From assembly GCA_949291295.1 (NCBI GenBank), contig CASEVE010000001.1, positions 1 to 64,000 of the forward strand: a DNA stretch of 64,000 nt, in the 5' to 3' direction. Below the pieces are notes generated by a model. The model searched no databases, was not told where the DNA came from, and saw nothing but the letters and a program-made list of their open reading frames with translations. This document shows positions 28,079 to 37,354 of the stretch, in pieces; within the stretch, counting starts at the first letter, position 1; the number at the start of each line of letters is the position of its first letter. A program made the position numbers and the translations under genes. The DNA comes from an uncultured Olsenella sp. (GTDB taxonomy: Bacteria > Actinomycetota > Coriobacteriia > Coriobacteriales > Atopobiaceae).

Positions 28079-29314
28079 CTAGAGGTCCAATGCCGCACGT
28101 GCCTCTGGGAAGGGGGTGAGGCTGCGGCGCAGGATGCCGTGCATGTGGGCGATCGCAACGCCGTAGTTGGTCATGGGGACTCCCTGCTCGGCGGCGCGCG
28201 CCTGGCGAGAGCGCATCTCGCGCGCGTTGAGCATGCAGCCGCCGCAATGGACGATTGCGTCATAGGGCGTCAGGTCACAGGGAAAATCAGCCCCACTGGT
28301 AAACGAAAACTCTAGGTTTGCCCCCGTATGCCCCTGCAGCCATGCCGGCATCTTGACGGTGCCGATGTCCTCGCACTGGCGATGATGCGTGCATCCCTCG
28401 CTGATGAGCACGCGGTCGCCGTCACGCAGGCGGTCGAGCGCCGCCGCGCCACGGACCGCAGGCACAAGATTGGCCTTGTAGCGCAGCATGAGAATCGAGA
28501 AGGACGTGAGCGAAACGTCTTCCGGGACAATGCCAGCAACAAGCCCAAACACCTGAGAGTCCGTAACCACGAGCGCGGGCGGCTCGCTAAGCGCGCCGAG
28601 GGCGGAGGAGAGCTCCGTCTCTCGGCAGACGATTGGCAGGCACCCTCCATCGAGCAGATCGCGAATGGTCATCTGCTGGGGCAAGATGAGGCGTCCCTTG
28701 GGTGCGGACGCGTCGGTGGGACAGACGAGAACGACCGTGCTTCCCGGCTCGACAAGGTCCGCCACGATGCGGCGCTCGCGGCCGTCGGGGCGCACCAGGT
28801 GAGCCAGTCGCTCCTTGAGCTCGAGGATGCCCTCCCCTGTGGTCGCGCTCACGGGGACGGCGCGCGCAGCGAGGTCCTGGTCCTTCTCGCCAAGGGTCTT
28901 GAGGGCGGGGCGGGCGGGAGCAAGGTCGCACTTGTTCCATGCGATGACATAGGGGAGCTTGCGTTCACCAAACTCGCGCAGGAGCTCTTCGTCCGCTGCA
29001 CAGAGGCCACGTGCGCCGTCCACCACGAGCACCGCAACGTCACAGCTCGAGAGCGTGCGGCGTGTGCGGTCCACGCGCTTCTCGCCAAGCGAGCCCTCGT
29101 CGTCAACGCCCGGAGTGTCAACGATCACCACGGGACCGAGGGGCAAAAGCTCCATCGCGCGCTTGACTGGATCTGTGGTGGTGCCCTCCACCTCTGAGAC
29201 GATAGAGAGCTCCTGACCAGTGACGGCATTTACCACGCTCGACTTCCCGGCGTTTCGAACGCCAAAGAATCCGATGTGAACACGCTCGCCCGAAGGCGCC
29301 TCGTTGAGGCTCAT
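28079..29314 (-). CDS. hydF: HydF, [FeFe]-hydrogenase maturation GTPase
   Basis: 411 residues. HydF is the scaffold on which the H-cluster precursor is built. The N-terminal GTPase domain has G1 GVRNAGKSS, G3 DTPGVDD and G4 NKCD. The C-terminal cluster-binding domain has the cysteine motif CTHHRQCED followed by HCGGC. Length and motif order are normal. The ATG at 29314 has GAGGAACG upstream. It is the last of the hydrogenase maturation genes on the minus strand; carA is downstream with its own leader, so they are separate units. Confidence 0.96.
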   Translation of the reverse strand: MSLNEAPSGERVHIGFFGVRNAGKSSVVNAVTGQELSIVSEVEGTTTDPVKRAMELLPLGPVVIVDTPGVDDEGSLGEKRVDRTRRTLSSCDVAVLVVDGARGLCAADEELLREFGERKLPYVIAWNKCDLAPARPALKTLGEKDQDLAARAVPVSATTGEGILELKERLAHLVRPDGRERRIVADLVEPGSTVVLVCPTDASAPKGRLILPQQMTIRDLLDGGCLPIVCRETELSSALGALSEPPALVVTDSQVFGLVAGIVPEDVSLTSFSILMLRYKANLVPAVRGAAALDRLRDGDRVLISEGCTHHRQCEDIGTVKMPAWLQGHTGANLEFSFTSGADFPCDLTPYDAIVHCGGCMLNAREMRSRQARAAEQGVPMTNYGVAIAHMHGILRRSLTPFPEARAALDL

Positions 29315-29370
29315 GCGTTCCTCGATTCTCGTTGAGGGCGGCCCGCGTCGCCAGGCCGCCCGCGCCGTTG

Positions 29371-30819
29371 CTAGAAGCGGAAGTCTCGACGATTTGAGTT
29401 GCGAATGTCAGCAACGTGCTGGGCAGCGATGCCACGCGTACGCTCGTTGGGAATGCGAGCCAGCTCACGCTCGATCATCGGCCAGCCAACCTCGGCCGTT
29501 GCGGGTGAGGCATAGTCCACGAGGTACTCCGCGAGCGTCATGAGCGCGTTGGGGTGGCAGCAGTTGAGAATCTGGCCGCTCTTGCAGAGGCTCATGAAGC
29601 GGTCTCCGGTACGACCCTCGCGATAGCACGCCGTGCAGAAGCTCGGAATGTGGTCGAGCTGCATGAGCCAGCGCACGACCTCGTCAAGCGAACGCTGGTC
29701 AGAGACGTCAAACTGCTCGGAGTCGTGCGGGCGGACCTCTTCGTCGTAGCCACCCACGCTCGTGCGCGATCCGCCCGAGATCTGCGAGATACCAAGCTCC
29801 AGCGCCCGGCCGCGCACCGCCTCATTCTCGCGCGTGGAGATGATCATGCCCGTGTACGGAACGGCGATGCGGATGCACGCGATGATCTTCGCAAAGGTGT
29901 CGTCATCGATGCCGTTGTCAAACTGATCCGGGTCGATGTCGTCCGCGCACTTGAGACGCGGCACTGAGATGGTGTGCGGACCCACGCCGTGCACGGCCTC
30001 GAGGTGCTCTGCGTGCATGAGCAGACCCGCAAACTCGTAGCGGTACTTCTCCAGGCCAAAAAGCACGCCCAGCCCCACGTCGTCAATGCCGCCGTCCATG
30101 GCGCGGTCCATCGCCTCGGTGTGATAGTCGTAGTCGTGCTTGGGCCCCGTGGGATGGAGCTCGAGATAGCTCTTCTTGTCGTAGGTCTCCTGGAAGAGGA
30201 TGTAGGTCCCGATGCCCGCGTCCTTGAGCATCCGGTACTCCTCCACCGTGGTGGCGGCAATGTTCACGTTCACGCGACGGATGGCGCCGTTTTTGTGCTT
30301 GATCGAATAGATCGTCTGGATACACTCGAGGATGTACTCGATTGGATTCATCCTCGGGTCCTCGCCGGCCTCTATCGCCAGACGCTTGTGACCCATGTCC
30401 TGAAGGGCAATGACCTCCCGCCGCACTTCGTCCTGCGTGAGCTTCTTGCGGGCGATGTGCTTGTTCTTGGCGTGGTACGGGCAGTACGTGCAGCCGTTGA
30501 CGCAGTAGTTGGAAAGGTAGAGCGGGGCAAAGAGTACGATGCGGTTACCGTAGTAGGCGAGCTTGATCTGACGCGCAAGATCAAAGATCTTCTCATTTAG
30601 CTCGGGGATGTCACAGGCAAGAAGAACGCTCGCCTCGCGATGAGTGAGCCCGGCGCAATGATAGCCGTTGCCCCGACGGATTGGCTTGGCCTTCTCGAGC
30701 AGGCTCTCGATGAGTGCCACATCATGGGCGTGAGCCGCGGCATAGTCGAGCGTCTCGCGAATTTCCTCGTCGTTGATGAAGTCCTCGGCATAGCGGGACT
30801 TAGGGTCATACGTCGCCAT
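29371..30819 (-). CDS. hydG: HydG, [FeFe]-hydrogenase maturation radical SAM tyrosine lyase
   Basis: 482 residues. HydG cleaves tyrosine to give the CO and CN ligands of the H-cluster. The radical SAM motif CVNGCTYC (CxxxCxxC) near residue 107 binds the first [4Fe-4S] cluster. The C-terminal CTACYREGRTGDRFMSLC segment with the following NCCHPNA binds the auxiliary cluster characteristic of HydG. The ATG has GGGGAGGA upstream. It lies between hydF (56 nt) and hydE (82 nt) on the same strand. Confidence 0.97.
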   Translation of the reverse strand: MATYDPKSRYAEDFINDEEIRETLDYAAAHAHDVALIESLLEKAKPIRRGNGYHCAGLTHREASVLLACDIPELNEKIFDLARQIKLAYYGNRIVLFAPLYLSNYCVNGCTYCPYHAKNKHIARKKLTQDEVRREVIALQDMGHKRLAIEAGEDPRMNPIEYILECIQTIYSIKHKNGAIRRVNVNIAATTVEEYRMLKDAGIGTYILFQETYDKKSYLELHPTGPKHDYDYHTEAMDRAMDGGIDDVGLGVLFGLEKYRYEFAGLLMHAEHLEAVHGVGPHTISVPRLKCADDIDPDQFDNGIDDDTFAKIIACIRIAVPYTGMIISTRENEAVRGRALELGISQISGGSRTSVGGYDEEVRPHDSEQFDVSDQRSLDEVVRWLMQLDHIPSFCTACYREGRTGDRFMSLCKSGQILNCCHPNALMTLAEYLVDYASPATAEVGWPMIERELARIPNERTRGIAAQHVADIRNSNRRDFRF

Positions 30820-30901
30820 TGAATCCTCCCCTTTGCGGTCGGGCCGCGGCCCTCCCCCTCAGATGTGTCCGCGTCGAGCAGGCGATTGCCCGACGCCTCT
30901 G

Positions 30902-31951
30902 CTAGCGACGCCTCACGTCGCCACGATCGACCACCACCCGGCAGCCAATCTCCCCCATGCTACGCCTCAGCTCGGCCAGCCCCTCGGCGGCCTCGCTCCC
31001 GGCGTGCGCCTTATTATCGTACAGCTCGTACTTCTTGCGTACGTCCATCGGCGAAAGGTTGGGCATGACCACGTTGGCGCCAGCGAGCATACCGCGCTCG
31101 CGACCATGTTCGTCGAGCGTCCCGAGCGCCGTCGTGGCAGGCAGCAGCAGGGACGGCTCAATCAGACGCAGGAGTGAGAGCAGATAGCACGTGAGCGCCA
31201 CCGAGCCCGCCGGCTCCCCCGCAAACGGCGTTGCGTGATGGGGGACAAAGGGTCCGATGCCGCACATGGCGGGACGAAGCTCCTCAACGAGCTTGAGGTC
31301 CTTGGCAAGCGTCGAGGCAGTTTGCCCTGGGGAGCCCACCATGAACCCGCAGCCAACCTGATACCCAATCTCCAAGAGATCGCGCAGACACGTAAGGCGA
31401 TGCTCAAGCGTAAGCTCAGAAGGGTGCAGGCGAGCGTAGTGCGCGTGGTCGGCGGTCTCGTGCCGCAGGAGATAGCGATCTGCTCCCGCATCAAAAAGCG
31501 CCTGGTAGCTCGCGCGGGTGCGCTCACCGAGCGAGAGCGTCACGGCGCAGTCGGGGTGCGCGGCCTTGATAGCGGACACGATCTTGCAGAGAAGCGTGTC
31601 CGCGAGCGCCGCGTCCTCCCCTCCCTGAAGCACAAAGGTGCGAAAACCAAGCTCGTAGCCCCTCTCACAGCACGCGAGAATTGTCTCGGGACTCAGGCGA
31701 TAGCGCTCCGCGCTCTGGTTGGAGCGACGAAGGCCGCAGTAGAGACAATCGTTTCTGCAGTAGCTGCTAATTTCGATGAGTCCGCGAATAAAGACATCGT
31801 CGCCATACACCACGCGGCGAGCCGCAACGGCACGCTTTGCCGCATACTCTGCCAGCTCGGGAGTATAGGACCCCACAAGCTCCTCGTACTGCCCAAGAGA
31901 GAGCGTGTGCCGCTCGACCAGAAGATCTATGAGCTCGCGGACCTCACGCAC
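30902..31951 (-). CDS. hydE: HydE, [FeFe]-hydrogenase maturation radical SAM protein
   Basis: 349 residues. HydE helps make the H-cluster from iron-cysteine precursors. The radical SAM motif is CRNDCLYC (CxxxCxxC) near residue 65. The start is the GTG at 31951 with AGGAGG seven bases upstream; an upstream TTG in frame at 31969 would include the ribosome binding site in the protein. The start overlaps the stop of the upstream TM1266-like gene by 8 nt, so it is co-translated. The three maturation enzymes HydE, HydG and HydF are all present, but no HydA hydrogenase gene is in the window. Confidence 0.95.
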   Translation of the reverse strand: MREVRELIDLLVERHTLSLGQYEELVGSYTPELAEYAAKRAVAARRVVYGDDVFIRGLIEISSYCRNDCLYCGLRRSNQSAERYRLSPETILACCERGYELGFRTFVLQGGEDAALADTLLCKIVSAIKAAHPDCAVTLSLGERTRASYQALFDAGADRYLLRHETADHAHYARLHPSELTLEHRLTCLRDLLEIGYQVGCGFMVGSPGQTASTLAKDLKLVEELRPAMCGIGPFVPHHATPFAGEPAGSVALTCYLLSLLRLIEPSLLLPATTALGTLDEHGRERGMLAGANVVMPNLSPMDVRKKYELYDNKAHAGSEAAEGLAELRRSMGEIGCRVVVDRGDVRRR

Positions 31952-32219
31952 GCACGTCCTCCTCAGCAATCACGTTGGAATAGAGCGTTTTTACGCTCAC
32001 TCCTGGCAACGAGCCAACCCTGCCCGCAAGCGCGGACGTCACGTCCTGGGGAGCATCGAGCGCCACGGAGATAACGCTCACGCCGCGCTCGCGATACGGA
32101 ACGCCCATCCGTCCAAAAATGTGGTCTCGAAACTCGTGAAGAAGCTCGTTCAAGGCCTCAACGGACTCCGGGTTCTCGACAATGATTCCCATAATGGCAA
32201 CGCGCGTGGTGGCTGGCAT
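31944..32219 (-). CDS. TM1266-family iron-only hydrogenase system regulator
   Basis: 91 residues. Small alpha/beta protein of the TM1266 family: the start (TTRVAIMGIIVEN), GRMGVPYRERGVSVISVALDA and LPGVSVKTLYSNVI match the type described as putative regulator of the iron-only hydrogenase system. It resembles ACT/NikR C-terminal folds and is encoded first in the hydrogenase maturation operon, consistent with a sensing role. The ATG follows GAAGGAGGGG. What it senses is not known. Confidence 0.88.
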   Translation of the reverse strand: MPATTRVAIMGIIVENPESVEALNELLHEFRDHIFGRMGVPYRERGVSVISVALDAPQDVTSALAGRVGSLPGVSVKTLYSNVIAEEDVRA

Positions 32220-32373
32220 GGCGCCCCTCCTTCACGAAATGATCGTCCGCCCATCATAGTTCTTCCTAGGGACTGCGTAGTCCGGTCAAACGCATTCAAC
32301 GGTCGACTGTCCAACAAAAAATGCCGGGCAGCTACGACGGAAGGCAGGCCTGCACTCCGGAGTGATTAAAATA

Positions 32374-32596
32374 TGCGCAAAATCCTCGCTCGTGCCACAA
32401 AGGAACAATCTCGTATGCAAATACCTCGCTCGTGCCACAGGTTTTTGAGTGTGGGTCAAGTAGCTCAACTACAAAAGGCCAGTTGTCATCATCAGTTCAT
32501 GAACTAGTTTTCGAGTTTCACCAAAAATGATGTGGTACGAGCGAGGTTTTTGCACATCGCAGAAGGAATTTGTGGCACGAGCAAGGTTTTTGCACG
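32374..32596. repeat. Twin-arm inverted element, copy 2 (26-14-26-91-26-14-26)
   Basis: Units on the minus strand at 32374-32399 and 32414-32439, on the plus strand at 32531-32556 and 32571-32596. Unit sequence (TGTGGCACGAG...TTTTGCRCA), unit length and 14-nt spacers match copy 1 at 3275-3498, while the central 91 nt and the spacers do not. It lies in the otherwise gene-free 32220-32651. Confidence 0.88.
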
Positions 32597-32651
32597 CCGG
32601 CACAGCATGACAAAGAACACAGGGTGCGGAGAGATCTAGACCCAATGACCC

Positions 32652-32694
32652 GGACCTCGGGGAAGGAGCTTTATAGGCTCCTTCCCCGAGGTCC
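32652..32694 (-). terminator. Perfect 18-bp hairpin downstream of gdhA
   Basis: Arms 32652-32669 and 32677-32694 (GGACCTCGGGGAAGGAGC and complement) around a 7-nt loop TTTATAG. No T-run follows on either side. The position just past the gdhA stop codon makes a terminator or a stabilising 3' structure likely. Confidence 0.75.
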
Positions 32695-32725
32695 GAGAAC
32701 CGCAATTAACCTAGATTCGTATGAA

Positions 32726-34243
<1,518 letters not shown>

Positions 34244-34284
34244 TTATTCGAAAAGAAAGCCCCGACGTGTGCCCGAGGTTGCCC

Positions 34285-34388
34285 TGCAAATTGGGGACGG
34301 GTTATTTGTCACAGATTTTTTGGGACAGTCCTGGCACGTCAGGCCTGTCCAAAAAAATCTGTGACAAATAACCCGTCCCCAATTTGCA
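34285..34388. repeat. 104-bp palindrome of two family B REP units
   Basis: Two 44-nt arms (34285-34328 and 34345-34388) are complementary with one mismatch around a 16-nt loop. Each arm begins TGCAAATTGGGGACGGG and runs to TTTTTTGGGACAG, the family B repeat. It lies between gdhA and the upstream kinase gene, so it could end the upstream message. Confidence 0.9.
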
Positions 34389-34410
34389 GGTCGCCCAAAC
34401 GGCGGGGCAA

Positions 34411-35334
34411 CTAGCAGATGACGTTAAGCGCGTGGGGAACGACGTCAATCTCAAAGTGCGTGCCGGTGAGCTTCTCGCCATCCACCTGACACGGAGGCTC
34501 CTCTGCAAAGTCGAGAACCGCGTGCTGGATGCGACGCAGGCTCACGACACGCGACTTCGCGTGTCGTCCGGACCGTGCAAGCCCAAAGAGAGCGAGCAGG
34601 TGCGGAAGCATCGGCTTGCGCACGTTGTAGCAGACGTCGAGAAGACCGTCGGTGGGGTCCGCATCCGGACAAATCATAAAGCCGCCGCCGTAGCTCGGCC
34701 CCACCTGCACGGCAAAGATAAGCGTCTTAAGATCAAGGGGCTTCTCGCCGTCAAAGCTCGCCGTGCAGGGAAAGCCATCGCGCGCCCTCGAGAGAATCTT
34801 GAGGCCGGAGGTGATGAAGAGCGCCTCGCCCTCCTGAGAGGTGTTTTCCGCGCGTCGGGCGGTCGTGTCGATTGCGATGGCAGCATCGAGTCCAAACGAA
34901 AGGGTCTGCATGAAGTGGACCCCATTGACGCAGCCCACCTCCATGCTATGCACGCTGCCACGCACGAGCTGGGCAAACGCTCCTTCAACGTCGTTTTTCA
35001 CCATGCCGAGCGTGCGCGCGTAGTCGTTTCCGGAGCCAAGCGGTATGACGCCGAGCTGCGCGCGCCTCACCAGGGGACGCCTCATAAGGCCGTTTACGAC
35101 CTCGTGAATGACGCCGTCACCGCCCAGAGCCAGCACGGTGTCAAAGCCATCTGCTTCGGCGGCAATCTCTGTGGCATCGCCCGGGCCCTCAGTGAGGCGA
35201 ATCTCGTATCCGCGCGTAGCTGAGGTGAAGCTGCCTAGAAAGTGCCGGGCAAAATCGGCGCCGGCGGCGCCCTTGCCGCTGTGTGCGGCGGGGTTTGCTA
35301 TCAGGAGCGTGCGTCCAAGCGGAGAGTGAGCCAT
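34411..35334 (-). CDS. Diacylglycerol/lipid kinase-like protein
   Basis: 307 residues of the DagK/YegS-like family. The N-terminal nucleotide-binding motif is GRTLLIANPAAHSGKG and the hallmark GGDGVIHEVVNGL follows at about residue 70; PLGSGNDYARTLG is the third typical motif. These enzymes phosphorylate diacylglycerol or related lipids with ATP at the membrane face. The ATG at 35334 was chosen because the conserved N-terminus starts there; a frame back to 35523 is not supported by a ribosome binding site. Confidence 0.9.
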   Translation of the reverse strand: MAHSPLGRTLLIANPAAHSGKGAAGADFARHFLGSFTSATRGYEIRLTEGPGDATEIAAEADGFDTVLALGGDGVIHEVVNGLMRRPLVRRAQLGVIPLGSGNDYARTLGMVKNDVEGAFAQLVRGSVHSMEVGCVNGVHFMQTLSFGLDAAIAIDTTARRAENTSQEGEALFITSGLKILSRARDGFPCTASFDGEKPLDLKTLIFAVQVGPSYGGGFMICPDADPTDGLLDVCYNVRKPMLPHLLALFGLARSGRHAKSRVVSLRRIQHAVLDFAEEPPCQVDGEKLTGTHFEIDVVPHALNVIC

Positions 35335-35395
35335 GACTGCCCTTCTCGAGGTTCTTCTCGCCCCGATTGTACGCCACGCATGGCCGTGGATATCG

Positions 35396-35851
35396 CTATG
35401 ATGCTGCTCCGTCAACCGGTCCGAGATACACGTTATTGTTTGAGACGAGCAGCGGATAGGCGACAAACGGAACAAAAACGAGACCCGCGGCATAACCAAG
35501 GCCGACGCCGAAGGACCGGGCAAGTCGCTCGCTCACGATAAGCTGGGTCACAGTGAAGAGCGCGAGCAAAAGCGCCGTGACCCACTCCGTCACGTAATAT
35601 CCGCCAAGGCCCAGGACGCCCCAGATGAAGTACGCTGCGCTTGCGGCCGAGGCAACCGTGCTCAGCGCGCGGTTCCCGGAAGCCCCCTCCGATACCTCCC
35701 AGGTCGAGAAGATCGGGATGAGGGCGGCCCAATGCCTCCTGCCCATCTTACCCAGCACCACCCACCTGCCGGCGGTGACGCTCAGCGAAAGAATCACGAC
35801 CGCGGGAAACCAGAGCGTGAGCATGGTGTTGGAAATAAACAGGTCATCCAT
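35396..35851 (-). CDS. Membrane protein, DUF5684-like (tentative)
   Basis: 151 residues with about four hydrophobic helices. The segment GRRHWAALIPIFSTWEV resembles the KxxWxALIPIYN pattern of small actinobacterial membrane proteins of the DUF5684 type; I give that only tentatively. The ATG at 35851 has GAGGGGGC upstream. Function unknown. Confidence 0.6.
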   Translation of the reverse strand: MDDLFISNTMLTLWFPAVVILSLSVTAGRWVVLGKMGRRHWAALIPIFSTWEVSEGASGNRALSTVASAASAAYFIWGVLGLGGYYVTEWVTALLLALFTVTQLIVSERLARSFGVGLGYAAGLVFVPFVAYPLLVSNNNVYLGPVDGAAS

Positions 35852-35998
35852 GGTGCCCCCTCTCATGGGTTATGGTCCGTCTACCCGTTTGAGGCGGGTT
35901 TAATCGCCTTTCCGGGAGGGGTCGACAAGCGGGCCGAGAAGCGCGGTGAGCATCTGTTGGCGGGTTATGAAAAATGAGAACCGAGCCCTTTTTCAAGA

Positions 35999-36027
35999 TT
36001 GCCTGCGCGGTGGAGCTCGCCTATACT
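35999..36027 (+). promoter_or_regulatory. Promoter of the tRNA-Pro/tRNA-Gly unit
   Basis: TTGCCT at 35999-36004 and TATACT at 36022-36027 with a 17-nt spacer, ending 13 nt before the tRNA-Pro gene. This is the best sigma-70-type promoter in the window. Confidence 0.75.
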
Positions 36028-36040
36028 AGTCACTTGCGAC

Positions 36041-36117
36041 CGGGGCGTGGCGCAGCTTGGTAGCGCATCTGCTTTGGGAGCAGAGGGTCGCTGGTTCGAA
36101 TCCAGTCGCCCCGACCA
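36041..36117 (+). tRNA. tRNA-Pro (anticodon TGG)
   Basis: Acceptor CGGGGCG/CGCCCCG, anticodon stem TCTGC/GCAGA around loop TTTGGGA with TGG at 34-36, TTCGAAT T-loop, encoded CCA. First gene of a two-tRNA unit. Confidence 0.96.
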
Positions 36118-36123
36118 CGCATT

Positions 36124-36197
<74 letters not shown>

Positions 36198-36206
36198 GAA
36201 CCCACC

Positions 36207-36239
36207 GAGCCCGGGCCTCCACCCGGGCTCTGTTGTTTT
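36207..36239 (+). terminator. Terminator of the tRNA-Pro/Gly unit
   Basis: Hairpin GAGCCCGGG/CCCGGGCTC with a 6-nt loop, followed by TGTTGTTTT. The T-run merges into the next repeat. Confidence 0.85.
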
Positions 36240-36279
36240 GGGACGTGTTTTTTCGCTCAGAGATTTTGGGACAGGTTTT
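36236..36279 (+). repeat. REP-like element, family B copy left of the RAYT gene
   Basis: TTTTGGGACGTG then GCTCAGAG then ATTTTGGGACAGGTTTT, on the plus strand. Copies in the opposite orientation lie on the other side of the transposase gene at 37234-37277 and 37313-37351. Confidence 0.85.
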
Positions 36280-36332
36280 GCCGCCCCAAAACGCCCGAGA
36301 GAAAGCGCGGAGTGCCTAATCCCGCAGGGCAT

Positions 36333-37092
36333 CTAGCCATCACTCGCAAGCAGAAGGCTCTTCTCGATTGCATAGCGCCCGATGCCCGTGGCTCGACTAA
36401 TCTGCTTAAGCGTGAGCCCCGCGTCTCGCAGCGCAAGCAAAGCACGACCCCTTTCCACGCCCTCTGAGTCCCTTAACGCGCGCGGGTCGGCCGGATACGT
36501 CACGGCGCGGGCGACGTCAAAGGCGTCCTCGTCGGGAATTCGAACACCGGAGCAAAAGTAATACCCCCGTCGGACGCGCCGCCTCGCTCATCGCGACAAA
36601 ACCCTCAACGCCGCCCACAAGATCAAGCACAACGCTAACATTAGTAATGAAGGGCACGCCAACGTACTCGCGATAGCTGCTCCACCCATACTCGGTCGCC
36701 GGGCAGATCCCGGCCTTCTCGGGATTGTTGTGAATATACCTAACGGCTGCAATGAGCTGAGCGTCCGACTCAACGGGCACGCTTTTAAGCCGACCGGAGA
36801 AGACAGAGCCCAGATGCCCCGTCCGGGAATTGAAGTGGCCTGCATACTTTGTCGCAAGGCTATGCATTACCGAGCTCAGGCAGCCCGACTCGTCCGACAG
36901 CAAGAGATGAACGTGCGTGGACATAAGACGCCATGCGATAAGAGAAAGCTCGGTCCCCTCAAGCGATGAAGAGAGCGCCGCGAGAAACGCACGACGATCC
37001 TCATCGTCATCGAAAATGGTCTGTCCACCGTTTCCCTTTAACATGACATGGTAAAAGCCAGATTCCGCAACTCTTCTCGCTATCCTTGACAT
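36333..37092 (-). pseudogene. REP-associated tyrosine transposase (RAYT), frameshifted
   Basis: The main frame (36517-37092, 191 codons) holds the Y1-transposase domain: GFYHVMLKGNGGQ, the HUH motif THVHLLL, and the tyrosine region AVRYIHNNPEKAG. It then runs off at a G run on the coding strand (forward C at 36564-36568). One base shorter, the reading continues to a stop at 36333 through a C-terminal helix-turn-helix (ALRDAGLTLKQISRATGIGRYAI), normal for this family. So it is either a pseudogene or uses ribosomal slippage at the run. The ATG at 37092 has GAGGAGG upstream. Family B repeats lie on both sides in inverted orientation. Confidence 0.85.
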
Positions 37093-37233
37093 ATGTGCCT
37101 CCTCTCTCGGTGGAGACACGATAGCACGGAGTTGGACCACTCAACATTGAGAAATGGCTTCAGCGAAGTGTAAAAGTTATTAACTAGCGGAATTAATGCT
37201 GCGCTATATTCATTTCTGCATCTGTATGACGAG

Positions 37234-37277
37234 AAAACCTGTCCCAAAAACTCTGAGAGAAATAACCCGTCCCCAAA
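37234..37277 (-). repeat. REP-like element, family B copy right of the RAYT gene
   Basis: Minus-strand copy (AACCTGTCCCAAAAA...CCGTCCCCAAA on the plus strand). It is the partner in inverted orientation to 36236-36279. Confidence 0.88.
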
Positions 37278-37282
37278 CAGCA

Positions 37283-37312
37283 GAGACGGCGCCGCAGGTG
37301 CGACGCCGTCTC
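37283..37312 (-). terminator. Hairpin between two family B copies, terminator of ptsI
   Basis: GAGACGGCG at 37283-37291 pairs with CGCCGTCTC at 37304-37312. It lies between the direct family B copies at 37234-37277 and 37313-37351, downstream of ptsI. Confidence 0.7.
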
Positions 37313-37351
37313 AAACCTATCCCAAAAACTCTGAGAGAAATAACCCGTCCC
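37313..37351 (-). repeat. REP-like element, family B copy next to ptsI
   Basis: Second minus-strand copy, nearly identical over CCCAAAAACTCTGAGAGAAA to the one at 37234-37277. It ends 3 nt before the ptsI stop codon. Confidence 0.88.
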
Positions 37352-37354
37352 GTT

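Noticed and set aside
36517-37092. Intact RAYT gene ending at 36517
   Set aside because: The frame ends shortly after a G run, and the other frame continues with a typical C-terminal helix-turn-helix to 36333, so the short version is a frameshift product.
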